Positions 34,903-44,484 of a stretch of DNA of 64,000 nucleotides are shown one piece after another. A model generated the notes under the pieces. That model made no database searches. It worked only from the letters and a program-made list of their open reading frames with translations, and was not told the origin of the DNA. The DNA is from Deltaproteobacteria bacterium ADurb.Bin207 (GTDB taxonomy: Bacteria > Myxococcota_A > Polyangia > Polyangiales > Polyangiaceae). Position 1 is the first letter of the stretch. Each line of letters opens with the position of its first letter. The DNA lies in NCBI GenBank assembly GCA_002070115.1, contig MWCO01000015.1:1-64000 (forward strand), read 5' to 3'. The position numbers and the translations under genes are program-made.

Positions 34903-36930
34903 TCAGCGCTCGATCGTAGCCAGATACACCCCATCGGATTGGACATACGCGATCAAGCGACCATCCGCGGACAAAGAAGGCGTGCGTTCGATTTCTCGCG
35001 GTGTGCGGGTAAGATTGAATACGGGATACGCGGTGTCGCGCAAGTCGCAAAGATACAGGTCCCCGGAAATCAACGAATGTCCGTCGTCATCGGTCTTTTC
35101 GTAGGCCAACCACGTTCCATCCGCGGACAGCGATGGATGCGTGCCCTGTCCGAGTTGCACGGTTTCCCCCCGCGGCACGTGATAGAGATGAATCCCCAGG
35201 GTGATTCCCGTATAAACAACCCAGGATCCGTCCTGCGACACCGATGGTGAGAAGTACTTATCCTTGCCTTCGTCGATCGTATGCTCACGGCCCCCGACCC
35301 GCAGCACGATTCGGTCGTCTTCGGTTTGCCGCACGCTTACGGTATTCGAGGACAGGAATGAGGCGGCCCTTTGCGCGGCCAGATCCGAAAAAGACCAAAT
35401 ATTTCCAGACGGATCGGCATTTCCGTCGCGAAACGCAATGGCCTGGCTATCCGCGCGCCACGACGGCATATATCCACTGCGGGGAGCCTGGGAAATGTTT
35501 TTCAAGGCACCGTCGGAAGTAGAAGCGATCCACAACTGGTTCAGCCCTGGATGGGTGGCGGCCAGCCACGCGCCATCGGGGCTCAGAACAGGTAAAATAT
35601 ATTGTGAATTCAATATTTTACGCTGAGACGCGAGCCTCGGGGTCGGCTGGGCGGTTGGCTGCGTGGCCAAGGGAGCTGTCGCTTTTGTGATCGTGCCGTG
35701 ATGGGACGCGTCCTGATCACAGCCAAGCAGTGCGAGTGCGGACAACCCCATCAGGCCGCCGAGCAGGCGCCGTCGACGAGCCGCGAAAAGGCCCAGAGCC
35801 ATGAGGGTCCCCACACCGAAGCCGAGGCCGCCGCGAGGCTGGGTCGTTCTGCAAGAACAGCCGGAATCATCGTTGGAACTCCAATAGTTGGGACCAGGCG
35901 GACGGCGAGCATCTTCCTGTTCCGCATCCTCTTGACCAGCTTCTCGTTCAACATCCTGTTCAGCGGCGTCAGGACTGGTAAATACGTCTGGTCGCGCATC
36001 CGGCTGATCCAACCCCCCATCCGGTTTGGCGGGCTCGGATTTCTTAAGCCCTATCGAGCACCATTGGGTCTGTCCGGCGGTAACCACACAAGACACCGTA
36101 TTCGAATCGTATCCATCCATCGAAGCCTCGATATCATAAGTACCGGCTTTCAAATCGAAGGAATAAAAAGCATCCGGTCCACTGACGGTCATGGTCATGC
36201 TCGTGCCTTTCACCGTGGCGGTGGCGCCTTCGAGACGCGTGGACATGTCGTCGGTTCCCGAGCCTTTATCTTCAAAAATGGCTCCCATGGCCTTGCCGTC
36301 GGTAGGAGGAGCTGCCGAACAAGAGCCGTTCACGCCCAGGTGGCTGGTGATCGCGATGCAATGAGCGCTCGCCGCGTTGTCGCGATGGGCGGCGCTTCCC
36401 AGGTATTCCGCATCTGGACTGCACTTATCGATAAAAGCCAGTTCTGACAGGGTCGCCGCCATATCCGTCTCTCGCAGCACGGCAAAGTTCGCCTTTTTGA
36501 CCCCGCGATCCGGCAGCGGCCATACCTTCAGCATCTGCGTCTGAATTGCCGAGGCCATTTTATAGCCCAGGGACGTCGACGAGGACCCTTCCATGCAAAA
36601 CGTTTCGATCCCCGTTCCCCCTCCGGCGTTGGAATGCACGCTCGCGAAACGGTCCACGCCTTTGGAATTCGCGTACGAGGCTCGCGCCGACAAGCCTACG
36701 AAAACGTCCGTTTCTCGTGTCATATAAACGGTAACACCGCTGGCTTTCAGCAGATCTCGCAGCTTCAAGGAAACCTGCAGGTTGATTTTGGCTTCGGACA
36801 ACCCGCAACCTTGCGCACCTGGATCCGACCCGCCATGGCCCGGATCGATACAAACCGAAGCGGCCTGACTGGGCTTGGCCATCAACGCAATCAAAAGCAG
36901 CAATCCCAGCGCGTGAAAATACTTGCGCAT
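34903..36930 (-). CDS. N-acetylmuramoyl-L-alanine amidase with internal MYXO-CTERM fused to TolB-like lipoprotein
   Basis: The 675-residue frame starts at ATG 36930 (AAGGA six bases upstream) with a signal peptide (1-23). An amidase_3 domain follows: zinc ligands in DPGHGG, the Glu of GLSEAK and SVHSNA, and catalytic Glu in LSELAF. A PEGA-like domain (LKAGTYDIEASMDGYDS) and an Asp/Glu-rich linker lead to a MYXO-CTERM segment, G357-C-S-C, a helix and RRRR. Instead of stopping, the frame enters a second hydrophobic segment with lipobox ALLGC (Cys404) and a TolB-like propeller. An internal ATG at 35751 could start a separate 282-residue lipoprotein, although its ribosome site is poor. Confidence 0.85.
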   Translation of the reverse strand: MRKYFHALGLLLLIALMAKPSQAASVCIDPGHGGSDPGAQGCGLSEAKINLQVSLKLRDLLKASGVTVYMTRETDVFVGLSARASYANSKGVDRFASVHSNAGGGTGIETFCMEGSSSTSLGYKMASAIQTQMLKVWPLPDRGVKKANFAVLRETDMAATLSELAFIDKCSPDAEYLGSAAHRDNAASAHCIAITSHLGVNGSCSAAPPTDGKAMGAIFEDKGSGTDDMSTRLEGATATVKGTSMTMTVSGPDAFYSFDLKAGTYDIEASMDGYDSNTVSCVVTAGQTQWCSIGLKKSEPAKPDGGLDQPDARPDVFTSPDAAEQDVEREAGQEDAEQEDARRPPGPNYWSSNDDSGCSCRTTQPRGGLGFGVGTLMALGLFAARRRRLLGGLMGLSALALLGCDQDASHHGTITKATAPLATQPTAQPTPRLASQRKILNSQYILPVLSPDGAWLAATHPGLNQLWIASTSDGALKNISQAPRSGYMPSWRADSQAIAFRDGNADPSGNIWSFSDLAAQRAASFLSSNTVSVRQTEDDRIVLRVGGREHTIDEGKDKYFSPSVSQDGSWVVYTGITLGIHLYHVPRGETVQLGQGTHPSLSADGTWLAYEKTDDDGHSLISGDLYLCDLRDTAYPVFNLTRTPREIERTPSLSADGRLIAYVQSDGVYLATIER

Positions 36931-37190
36931 AGACATTCCTTCACACCTTCGAATCGTCTCGTTGCTCGCAAAGCATGCAATATGCCATCGCCGAACAACG
37001 CCAATCCGCATGGATACAGCCACCGGATCAACCCATGGCATGCGATCATGATCTCACGGTTCTCAGTTGGGATCTAGCTGAAGATTTCGAGCAGTTTTCA
37101 TATCTACATCTCGATTGAAAGGAAAGGCCGATAACGCCCGACCGTGTTTCGAATACTTGCCCCTTCGTGTAACCATAGGCGTGACCCGCC

Positions 37191-40019
37191 ATGCCTCCCC
37201 GCTCTCATACCGCCCAGCCTGTGCAACTCGACCTTGGTTTGTCTGCCCGCCAAAGCGAAATTCAGCGGGTTTTTCTTGGTTGGGATCGACCTTTGCTCCC
37301 CCTTTCGGTCGAGTATTTCCTCGCCCAGGACGTGGGAGACCCCATCGACCTTCGCTCTTTTTTGGTGGTTACCCCGGCGAGTCGGGCAGGTGCGAGACTG
37401 CTCGAAGCCCTTGTCCTTCATTCCGGACCCAAAAGAGCCCTCCTCCCACCTCGCGTCATCACGATGGGAGCGCTTTCCGACTCGCTCATCCAACCTTGCC
37501 AACCCACCGCTGCCCCGTTGACCCGAAGCATCGTCTGGGCGGAAGCGCTTCGCTCGGCCTCCCCTTCCCTGCTTGAAACGCTCGTCCCCACGCCTCCCGC
37601 CCCCAACGATTGGCCTGCCTGGTTGCAATTGGGCCGGATGTTCGATGATCTCGACGCAGAACTTGCTTCCGCGGCGCTGCGCATCGGCGACGTTCCCGCG
37701 CGAGCGGCTCATCTCGAAGGGTTTCGAGACGGCGACCGTTGGCAAGCCATCGCTCAAATCCGCGAAGGGGTGCATGAGCATTTTCAGCGGTTGGGAATCG
37801 ATGACGCTACGGCACGTCATCTCGATGCCATCGCGACAGGAAACGTCGAACTTGCCCCTCCGGCCACGACCATCGTGCTGGTGGGCTGTCCGGAACTTAC
37901 TGTTTTTACACGGAAAATTCTTGATGCGACCCGCGCACGGGTGCTCGCTCTCATCCACGCCCCCGCGTCCCTTGCAGACCGCTTCGACCAATTTGGTGCC
38001 GTTCTTCCTTCCGCGTGGGAGCAAGGCCCTCTCGGCGAGGTCACGGTGAACATCGTCGATGATCCAGCCCAGCAGGCAGCTTGCGTTGCCGCAACCCTCG
38101 CGGAACTTTCCCCTCATAAGGGACTACAAGACGTGGTGATCGGTGTTCCCGACGTCGATGTGATTCCATTGTTGAGCGAAACCCTCGAGCCTCTCGGCGT
38201 GCCCACGCGCAATGCGGCGGGCACCCCGATGCTTCGTCGTTCCGTCGTGCGCCTGCTGCTTGCGATTGCTAACCACTTGGAACGACAAAGTTTTTCCACC
38301 CTCGGGGTTCTCGCACGAATCCCCGATCTGAGCCTTCTGGTGGAATCCGAGGAGCAAGACAAGGATTGGAGAGTTCTTCTGGACATCTACCAATCCAAAC
38401 ACATTGCTTGCAACCTGACGGACCATTTCGTGGGGTCCTCCGACATCGCGCAATCGCTTGTTCGTCGCTTGAATAAGCTGCATGCGTGTCTCGCTGACTT
38501 GCTCGGTTCCGAGCGCCCCCTGGGTCGTTGGGCGCCTGCGATCGCTTCTTTCCTCATCCGCCTGTTTGGAGAAAAACCATTAGATCCCACGGACGCAGCG
38601 TCGAAGCAAACGATCGCCATTCTCGTGGCTTTCCAAGACGTTTTGCGCACCATGGCCGAGTTGCCCGATTCTGTCGTTGAGAAGGTGTCGGCGGCCACCG
38701 CGTTGCGGGTTGTCGTGGATAGTGTGGCGGAAATTGCCATTCCGGAGCCAGCGGAGCGAGAGGCCATCGAGCTGCTTGGCTGGTTGGAGCTTCCCCACGA
38801 CGATACCGCCGCGGTGATCGTCACGGGAATGAACGATGGCATGGTACCTGGTTGTCGCAATGCCGATCCGTTTTTGCCGGATGGTTTGCGACACCATCTC
38901 GGTCTTGCGGACAACCGACTTCGTTTTGCACGCGATGCGTTTTTGCTCTCGGCGCTGCTCGCCTCCCGGCAATCGGTCACGCTGATGGCGGGACGTCGTT
39001 CGCTGGCAGGCGATCCGCTCGCACCGAGTCGTCTTGCGTTATGCGGTTCCACCGAGCGCATAGCGGAACATGTTCTTGCATTTTATGAGGGGAGCAGCGA
39101 AGTGCTGCCCGTCGCAAGCCTCATTCAACCGGGATGCCAAGGGCCTTGCTTGCCGGTCGTTCGACCCAAACCGCTGTCCCATCCCATCGAAGCGATGACC
39201 GTTACCGCTTTCGGTGATTACCTATCTTGCCCTTATCGATTTTATCTTCGGCATGTATTGGGGCTTCGTGCGGCAAAAGACGATGCCAAGGAATTGGATG
39301 GCAGAGGGTTTGGCAACCTGGCGCATGAGGTGCTCAAGGATTTTGGGCATTCGGAGGTGGCGACGAGCACGGAGGTGCCCTTGATTCGAGAGTACCTCGA
39401 CGTTCGGCTGGACGAATGGGCGCGGTCATGGTTCGGCGACCAGGCCTTTTCATCGGTATGGGTGCAAGTCGAACAGCTTCGCGCCCGATTGCACGCTTTT
39501 GCTAGGTGGCAAGCGCAATGGGCGGCAAGCGGCAAACGGATCCTTCATGCGGAGTATGAGATTGATGCGGGGAAGATAGCGCTGAACGTCGACGATACGC
39601 CCATGTACCTGGTGGGTCGAATCGATCGAATCGACAGGGATGAGTCGACGGGAACTTTATATGTGTTCGACTACAAGGTTTCTCAACGGCCACGGGATCC
39701 GGTCAAGGATCATCTGACGAAGGGCGAATGGAAAAACCTGCAACTGCCTCTATATCATCGAATGGTGCAGGCGATGGCCCGCGGAAAGATCGAGCTTGGT
39801 TATCTATCGCTTTCCGCAGCCCATGAGGTGCAAGAGGCGTTGGCGGGATGGTCCGAACAGCAATTGGCAAGTGCGATGCAGGTGGCTGAGCATGTGGTGC
39901 GATCGGTTCGCAAGCAAGTGTTCTGGCCTCCCACGGACCGTCCTTTCTTCGATGATTTCGACGTGATTTGCCAGTCACAACGGCTTGGCGGCGCCGTGCT
40001 GCAAGGGGGTACTTCATGA
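37191..40019 (+). CDS. addB: AddB-like PD-(D/E)XK nuclease subunit
   Basis: A 942-residue inactivated-helicase/nuclease subunit. The N-terminal part (FLVVTPASRAGARLLEAL) corresponds to AddB's degenerate helicase domain without a Walker A lysine. Residues about 675-900 are the nuclease: LSCPYRFYLRHVLGL, GNLAHEVL, GRIDRID, VFDYKVSQ and LQLPLYHRM. Iron-sulfur cysteines (a Cys early in the domain plus C-x2-C-x5-C at its end) are not present as a set. With AddA it should process double-strand breaks for RecA. It overlaps the addA start by ATGA. Confidence 0.86.
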   Translation: MPPRSHTAQPVQLDLGLSARQSEIQRVFLGWDRPLLPLSVEYFLAQDVGDPIDLRSFLVVTPASRAGARLLEALVLHSGPKRALLPPRVITMGALSDSLIQPCQPTAAPLTRSIVWAEALRSASPSLLETLVPTPPAPNDWPAWLQLGRMFDDLDAELASAALRIGDVPARAAHLEGFRDGDRWQAIAQIREGVHEHFQRLGIDDATARHLDAIATGNVELAPPATTIVLVGCPELTVFTRKILDATRARVLALIHAPASLADRFDQFGAVLPSAWEQGPLGEVTVNIVDDPAQQAACVAATLAELSPHKGLQDVVIGVPDVDVIPLLSETLEPLGVPTRNAAGTPMLRRSVVRLLLAIANHLERQSFSTLGVLARIPDLSLLVESEEQDKDWRVLLDIYQSKHIACNLTDHFVGSSDIAQSLVRRLNKLHACLADLLGSERPLGRWAPAIASFLIRLFGEKPLDPTDAASKQTIAILVAFQDVLRTMAELPDSVVEKVSAATALRVVVDSVAEIAIPEPAEREAIELLGWLELPHDDTAAVIVTGMNDGMVPGCRNADPFLPDGLRHHLGLADNRLRFARDAFLLSALLASRQSVTLMAGRRSLAGDPLAPSRLALCGSTERIAEHVLAFYEGSSEVLPVASLIQPGCQGPCLPVVRPKPLSHPIEAMTVTAFGDYLSCPYRFYLRHVLGLRAAKDDAKELDGRGFGNLAHEVLKDFGHSEVATSTEVPLIREYLDVRLDEWARSWFGDQAFSSVWVQVEQLRARLHAFARWQAQWAASGKRILHAEYEIDAGKIALNVDDTPMYLVGRIDRIDRDESTGTLYVFDYKVSQRPRDPVKDHLTKGEWKNLQLPLYHRMVQAMARGKIELGYLSLSAAHEVQEALAGWSEQQLASAMQVAEHVVRSVRKQVFWPPTDRPFFDDFDVICQSQRLGGAVLQGGTS

Positions 40020-43000
40020 GTGCGCTGGCGACGTCGCCGCATGTGGCCATTCGAGCCTCCGCGGGATCGGGAAAGACCTATCAGCTCACGAATCGCTACT
40101 TGGGATTGCTGATACGAGGTGCTGCACCGGAGACGATTTTGGCCACGACGTTCACGCGCAAAGCCGCGGGAGAAATCCTGGGGCGCGTGCTCACGCGTCT
40201 TGCAAAAGCTTCTTTAAATTCATCACTTAGCGTTGAGCTGGGAAAACAAATCGGTGTGCCCGACCTCACCACCGCGCGCGTGGGACAGGTTCTTCGTTCG
40301 GTCACCGGAGCGCTCCATCGATTGCGCGTGTCGACCATCGACTCATTTTTTTCCAGCATCGCCAGGAGCTTCTCGCTGGAACTGGGGTTCCCCGCGCAAT
40401 GGCAAATCGTTTCTACGTCCGTGGCGGATGCCATGCAAAACCGAGCCATCGAAGCCAGCCTACGCGGCGACGTGCAAGACATGGTGGCACTCGTGCGCTT
40501 GCTTTCCAAAGGGCAGTACGTAAGACCGGTGGTCGCCACCGTTTCGGAAATCGTCGATTCTTTGCATGGCACGTTTCTCGATGCGCCCGCCTTTGCATGG
40601 CAAGCGTTGACCTTGGATTCGCCATCGGACCCAACGAAGATCGAGTCGATTTTGCGGCAACTCGAAGAATGCCAAACACGAATGACGCTGCCTGGGTCTA
40701 TAAGCAAGGCGTTGGCGCAAAGCATCGAGCATGTTCGCGCGAAACGTTTCAGAGAATTCGTCCACGCGGGGCTTGGACGGAAAGTTGCGGAAGGGCAGCC
40801 GACCTACCGCAAAGCGAACATACCCGAGGAATTGAAAGATCTGCTGCAACAACTTCTCGAGCAGGTTCGAACCATTTTTCTTGAAGCATTGATTGGGCGT
40901 GGACGAGCCATCCAGCGGTTTTTGACTGATTATGACGAGCATCTGCGAGTGCTCAAACAAACGCAGGCGTCGTATCGATTCGGCGATGTTGCTCGCGCCC
41001 TTGCCACCGCTTCGCTGCTGGGGCGTCTGGATGAGGTGTATTTTCGCCTCGACTGCGGAATCCATCACTTGCTTCTGGATGAGTTCCAGGACACTTCGCT
41101 ATCGCAGTGGCAAGTATTGCGGCCGCTAGCCCAGGAGGTGGCAGCTCACGCATCGATGCAGCGTTCCGTATTGCTCGTGGGCGATGTCAAACAAGCGATT
41201 TATGGCTGGCGGGGGGGCGTGGCGGATATTTTCGATTCCCTCGATCAGGATCTACCTGGACTCACTTGGGTCCCTTTGCACACCAGCTATCGATCGTCAC
41301 AGCCCATCATCGATACGGTCAATGACGTCTTCGAGGGGCTTGGTGACAACCAGGGGTTTCGGGAGGAGCAAGCCGCTGCCCGGGCGTGGCAAGCGGGTTT
41401 CCAACGCCATACGACGGCAAAAACCGACTTACCCGGATTCGTTCGCCTACAAGTCGCCCCCTTCGATGAACAGGCGTCGGCCCCTGTGCGACAAGCGGCG
41501 GATTTGGTTCAACAATGGGTCAAGCGTTGCCCTGGCGTCACCATCGCGGTGTTGACACGAACCAACGACGCCGTGCGAAAAGTCATGGCTGTATTGAGGG
41601 AAAAAGGCATTCCCGCAAGCGAAGAGGGGGGCAATCCCATCACGGATTCCGCGGCTGTCGGATTGATGCTTTCCCTTCTCCGCTTGGCCGACCATCCCGG
41701 TGATTCCATCGCACGGCACCACTTGGCCAACTCGGTGTTGGGAGAAGCTCTTGGGTTGCGCGACGATCCGGGGAGCGCTGTGGCGGTAAGTCAGAAAATT
41801 CGTCAACAAATTCAACAAGATGGCTTTGAAACGTGTCTTCGACGATGGTCTCTTGTGGTGGCGCCTCATTGTGACGCGCGCGAAGCTCGCCGCCTCACCC
41901 AATTGCTGCGGCTGGCGAATCAGCTAGACCAGCGCACCTTTTTGCGAATCGATGAGTTCATCGAGTTTGCGTCCACCGAACGGGTGGAAGATCCTGCGAC
42001 GAGTCACGTGCGGGTGATGACGATTCACAAGGCCAAAGGGCTTCAATTCGACATTGTGATTCTTCCCGATCTTGACAAGCAGCTTGTGGGGCCCGTCCCG
42101 GCGGTGTTGCTGGACTCGGTTTCTGCCATCTCCCCTGCCACGCGGGTGGTGCCTTATGTCAATGAGGAAGAGCAGTTGCTTCTTCCGGAGCTTGGGCAGT
42201 TGGTGAAGCGTTGGCGCGCGGGACAGGTGTGTGAGTCTTCTAGTCTGTTGTACGTGGCCCTGACTCGCGCGGTGCATGCGCTTTTCATGCTGATCGAACC
42301 GACCGGCTCTGCATCTATCCCCGCCACGTTCGCGGGGGTCATTCGTCATGCTTTAGCGCCTGGAAAGGCCGCATCTGCCGGCGCATGTCTGTTTGAGCAT
42401 GGAGATGAAACCTGGTTTCAAACCCTGACCTTCCCACCACCGGAGGCCTTGCCACACGAGCCTGCCATTGCGGGAATTACCATGCTTTCGTCGCCTGCCC
42501 GCACCAAAGGATTGCCAAAAACCAGTCCATCGTCCCTCGAGGGAGGAAAGCTTTTTGTGCCATCCGATTTGTTGTATCTCGACACGAGTTCGCTGCGCAT
42601 GGGTTCCATCATCCACGCGCTTTTCGAGCAAATCACCTGGCTGGAAGAGCAGCAGCCACGCGACGAAATCCTGCATCGAAAAGCCATCCAAGCCGGAGCC
42701 AATGAATCGAATGTCAGGGCTTTGGTACGTCAGTTCCAAGACATGATCGCCATGCCACAAGTCCACGCGGTGTTATCGAAGCAGACGTATCAACTCCCCG
42801 AAATTTCGGTGGAATTACATCGAGAACTGCCTTTTGCTCTTCACGACGACAACAGTTTGCTATCTGGTGTGATCGACCGGCTCGTCGTGCGAAAACATGG
42901 TGATCGAGTGATGGACGCCGAGGTGCTCGATTACAAAACCGATACGGTAGACGAAAAATCGCTTGCGGACAAAGTCGAGCGGTATCGCCCGCAATTGGAA

Positions 43001-43132
43001 GCGTATCGAAGAGCCGTCGCGCGGCTGCTAGGTGTGGAGACAGACAAAATCAAGACCCAAGTAGTATTCGTGCGGCCTGGTTGGGTCATCGACCTGCCGT
43101 ACCCGTCACGCCTTACGGAGCCTTGCTCCTGA
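40016..43132 (+). CDS. addA: AddA-like UvrD/RecB helicase-nuclease
   Basis: A 1038-residue protein from ATG 40016 with AGGGGG upstream. SF1A helicase motifs are ASAGSGKT (I), ATTFTRKAA (Ia), LLLDEFQDTS (II), LVGDVKQAIYGWRG (III), VMTIHKAKGLQFD (V) and LYVALTRAVHALF (VI). The C-terminal nuclease has the Asp-Tyr-Lys motif LDYKTDTV and the Gln of RPQLEAYRR. It forms a helicase-nuclease with the preceding AddB-like subunit for recombinational repair of double-strand breaks. RecB is the alternative label, but the two-gene AddB-AddA arrangement without recC or recD favours AddA. Confidence 0.9.
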   Translation: MSALATSPHVAIRASAGSGKTYQLTNRYLGLLIRGAAPETILATTFTRKAAGEILGRVLTRLAKASLNSSLSVELGKQIGVPDLTTARVGQVLRSVTGALHRLRVSTIDSFFSSIARSFSLELGFPAQWQIVSTSVADAMQNRAIEASLRGDVQDMVALVRLLSKGQYVRPVVATVSEIVDSLHGTFLDAPAFAWQALTLDSPSDPTKIESILRQLEECQTRMTLPGSISKALAQSIEHVRAKRFREFVHAGLGRKVAEGQPTYRKANIPEELKDLLQQLLEQVRTIFLEALIGRGRAIQRFLTDYDEHLRVLKQTQASYRFGDVARALATASLLGRLDEVYFRLDCGIHHLLLDEFQDTSLSQWQVLRPLAQEVAAHASMQRSVLLVGDVKQAIYGWRGGVADIFDSLDQDLPGLTWVPLHTSYRSSQPIIDTVNDVFEGLGDNQGFREEQAAARAWQAGFQRHTTAKTDLPGFVRLQVAPFDEQASAPVRQAADLVQQWVKRCPGVTIAVLTRTNDAVRKVMAVLREKGIPASEEGGNPITDSAAVGLMLSLLRLADHPGDSIARHHLANSVLGEALGLRDDPGSAVAVSQKIRQQIQQDGFETCLRRWSLVVAPHCDAREARRLTQLLRLANQLDQRTFLRIDEFIEFASTERVEDPATSHVRVMTIHKAKGLQFDIVILPDLDKQLVGPVPAVLLDSVSAISPATRVVPYVNEEEQLLLPELGQLVKRWRAGQVCESSSLLYVALTRAVHALFMLIEPTGSASIPATFAGVIRHALAPGKAASAGACLFEHGDETWFQTLTFPPPEALPHEPAIAGITMLSSPARTKGLPKTSPSSLEGGKLFVPSDLLYLDTSSLRMGSIIHALFEQITWLEEQQPRDEILHRKAIQAGANESNVRALVRQFQDMIAMPQVHAVLSKQTYQLPEISVELHRELPFALHDDNSLLSGVIDRLVVRKHGDRVMDAEVLDYKTDTVDEKSLADKVERYRPQLEAYRRAVARLLGVETDKIKTQVVFVRPGWVIDLPYPSRLTEPCS

Positions 43133-43215
43133 CTTCATCCGCTATTTCTAACGGGAAGCCTGGCTGCCTCACACGACACGCTGCATCTTGTTCCGATTCA
43201 CGCTAGAATCGACTC

Positions 43216-44457
43216 GTGCAGCTTCATCACACCCCCATGGCTCTGTTTTTCGTCTTGTTTGCGGGCTGTTCTCAGATCCTCGGATTCGACGATCTCGGGT
43301 TCGACGATACTGCCTATCCGAATGATGCAGCAGGCACGACGGACAGGGATGTGCAGGACAGCAGCGCGCAAGATAGCGGCGTACAAGATACCAGCGTGCA
43401 AGACAACATTGTCGATACATCATCCGAAGAGTCCGGCTTGGCCGATTCGAACGAGACAGGAATGGAAGATGTCGGCAAGGAAGAAGGCAATTCGCCGGAA
43501 TGCACCAACGTGGGGCCTGCGTATATCCACGGCGACCTCTGGGGTTTCTGGCACAACATCCACGTGGCATGCGATGCGCAAAACCGATGGTTGTGGCTCT
43601 GTCAAAAGCGCCTTGGACAAGGCAAATGCTCCATTGAAGCCCAACGATTCCAGGATTGTTGGACCGCTTCGGGAGACTTTCCTCCCACCACCTGGGGAAC
43701 GGATGCCACTCCCCATTCCCCTTCCCCAAACGTCTGTCAGCCCAATCAGTACAGTGAGAAAAACGTCGCGTCGGAGCGTCCGGGCAATCCTGTGCCCTGC
43801 GACACCAAAACGTTCGACTACGATAGCTTGCGGCAGAAAGACCCGTTTTATGGCGCGGATTGGATGCCATACCCCATCAATACCCGTCACTTGACACTCA
43901 AGGTATTTGCCCAAGGCCAAGACCCGCTCGAAAACGAGGGACAGTCAGATGCGATGGTCGTGCTCAGCACCGATCCTTCAAATAAATCCGCCTACACTTA
44001 TGAGATAAGCAATCACTCTTACCCCACGAGGCAGCGAAGTGGAGGCTGCTTGCCCCCGATCAAAGACGATGTGGAAAAGCCTTTCCCATCCCAGAATTTC
44101 GGCGCTTTTTTCTGGCTCGAAGTTCCTACCGACGAGCCCGTCACCCTGATGGCTTCCTGGATTGGACCTGTCGATGGTACGACGATCATCGCCCCGGTAT
44201 GCTCTCCAGGCTCGTCGATTTACAGTTTCCCAGCGAGTTTCGGGCAGCACGGAGAGGACGGCAAGCCTTGGTTCATTTCTTCCCCTTGCTGGGACATCAT
44301 CAAGGATGTGCAACTGGAGCCGGGACGTCATTACCTGTGGAATATCAACGGGTTACAGCTAATGCCCGATTGCAGTGGTCCTCCGGATTCCTTGTTGCAG
44401 CTCGTTCCTTCCAGCTCGCGGGCTTCGTTCAAAGACGGCACCTGCTCGTCGATGTAA
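43216..44457 (+). CDS. Lipoprotein with Asp/Gln-rich linker
   Basis: A 413-residue exported protein. The start is the GTG at 43216, or ATG 43237, which would leave a very short signal peptide. The lipobox is LFAGCSQ. Residues about 28-90 form an acidic low-complexity linker with repeated VQD units. The rest is rich in Trp and Cys (for example CDAQNRWLWLCQKRLGQGKC) and probably disulfide-bonded; I recognise no family. Proteins with this N-terminal style (GCSQILGFDD) are typical of Polyangia lipoproteins. Function unknown. Confidence 0.72.
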   Translation: MQLHHTPMALFFVLFAGCSQILGFDDLGFDDTAYPNDAAGTTDRDVQDSSAQDSGVQDTSVQDNIVDTSSEESGLADSNETGMEDVGKEEGNSPECTNVGPAYIHGDLWGFWHNIHVACDAQNRWLWLCQKRLGQGKCSIEAQRFQDCWTASGDFPPTTWGTDATPHSPSPNVCQPNQYSEKNVASERPGNPVPCDTKTFDYDSLRQKDPFYGADWMPYPINTRHLTLKVFAQGQDPLENEGQSDAMVVLSTDPSNKSAYTYEISNHSYPTRQRSGGCLPPIKDDVEKPFPSQNFGAFFWLEVPTDEPVTLMASWIGPVDGTTIIAPVCSPGSSIYSFPASFGQHGEDGKPWFISSPCWDIIKDVQLEPGRHYLWNINGLQLMPDCSGPPDSLLQLVPSSSRASFKDGTCSSM

Positions 44458-44484
44458 TGAATCGATAGCTGTGAAGGATCTTTG

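Noticed and set aside
37104-38117. Minus-strand frame of 337 codons
   Set aside because: It is antisense to the AddB-like gene and low in recognisable features.
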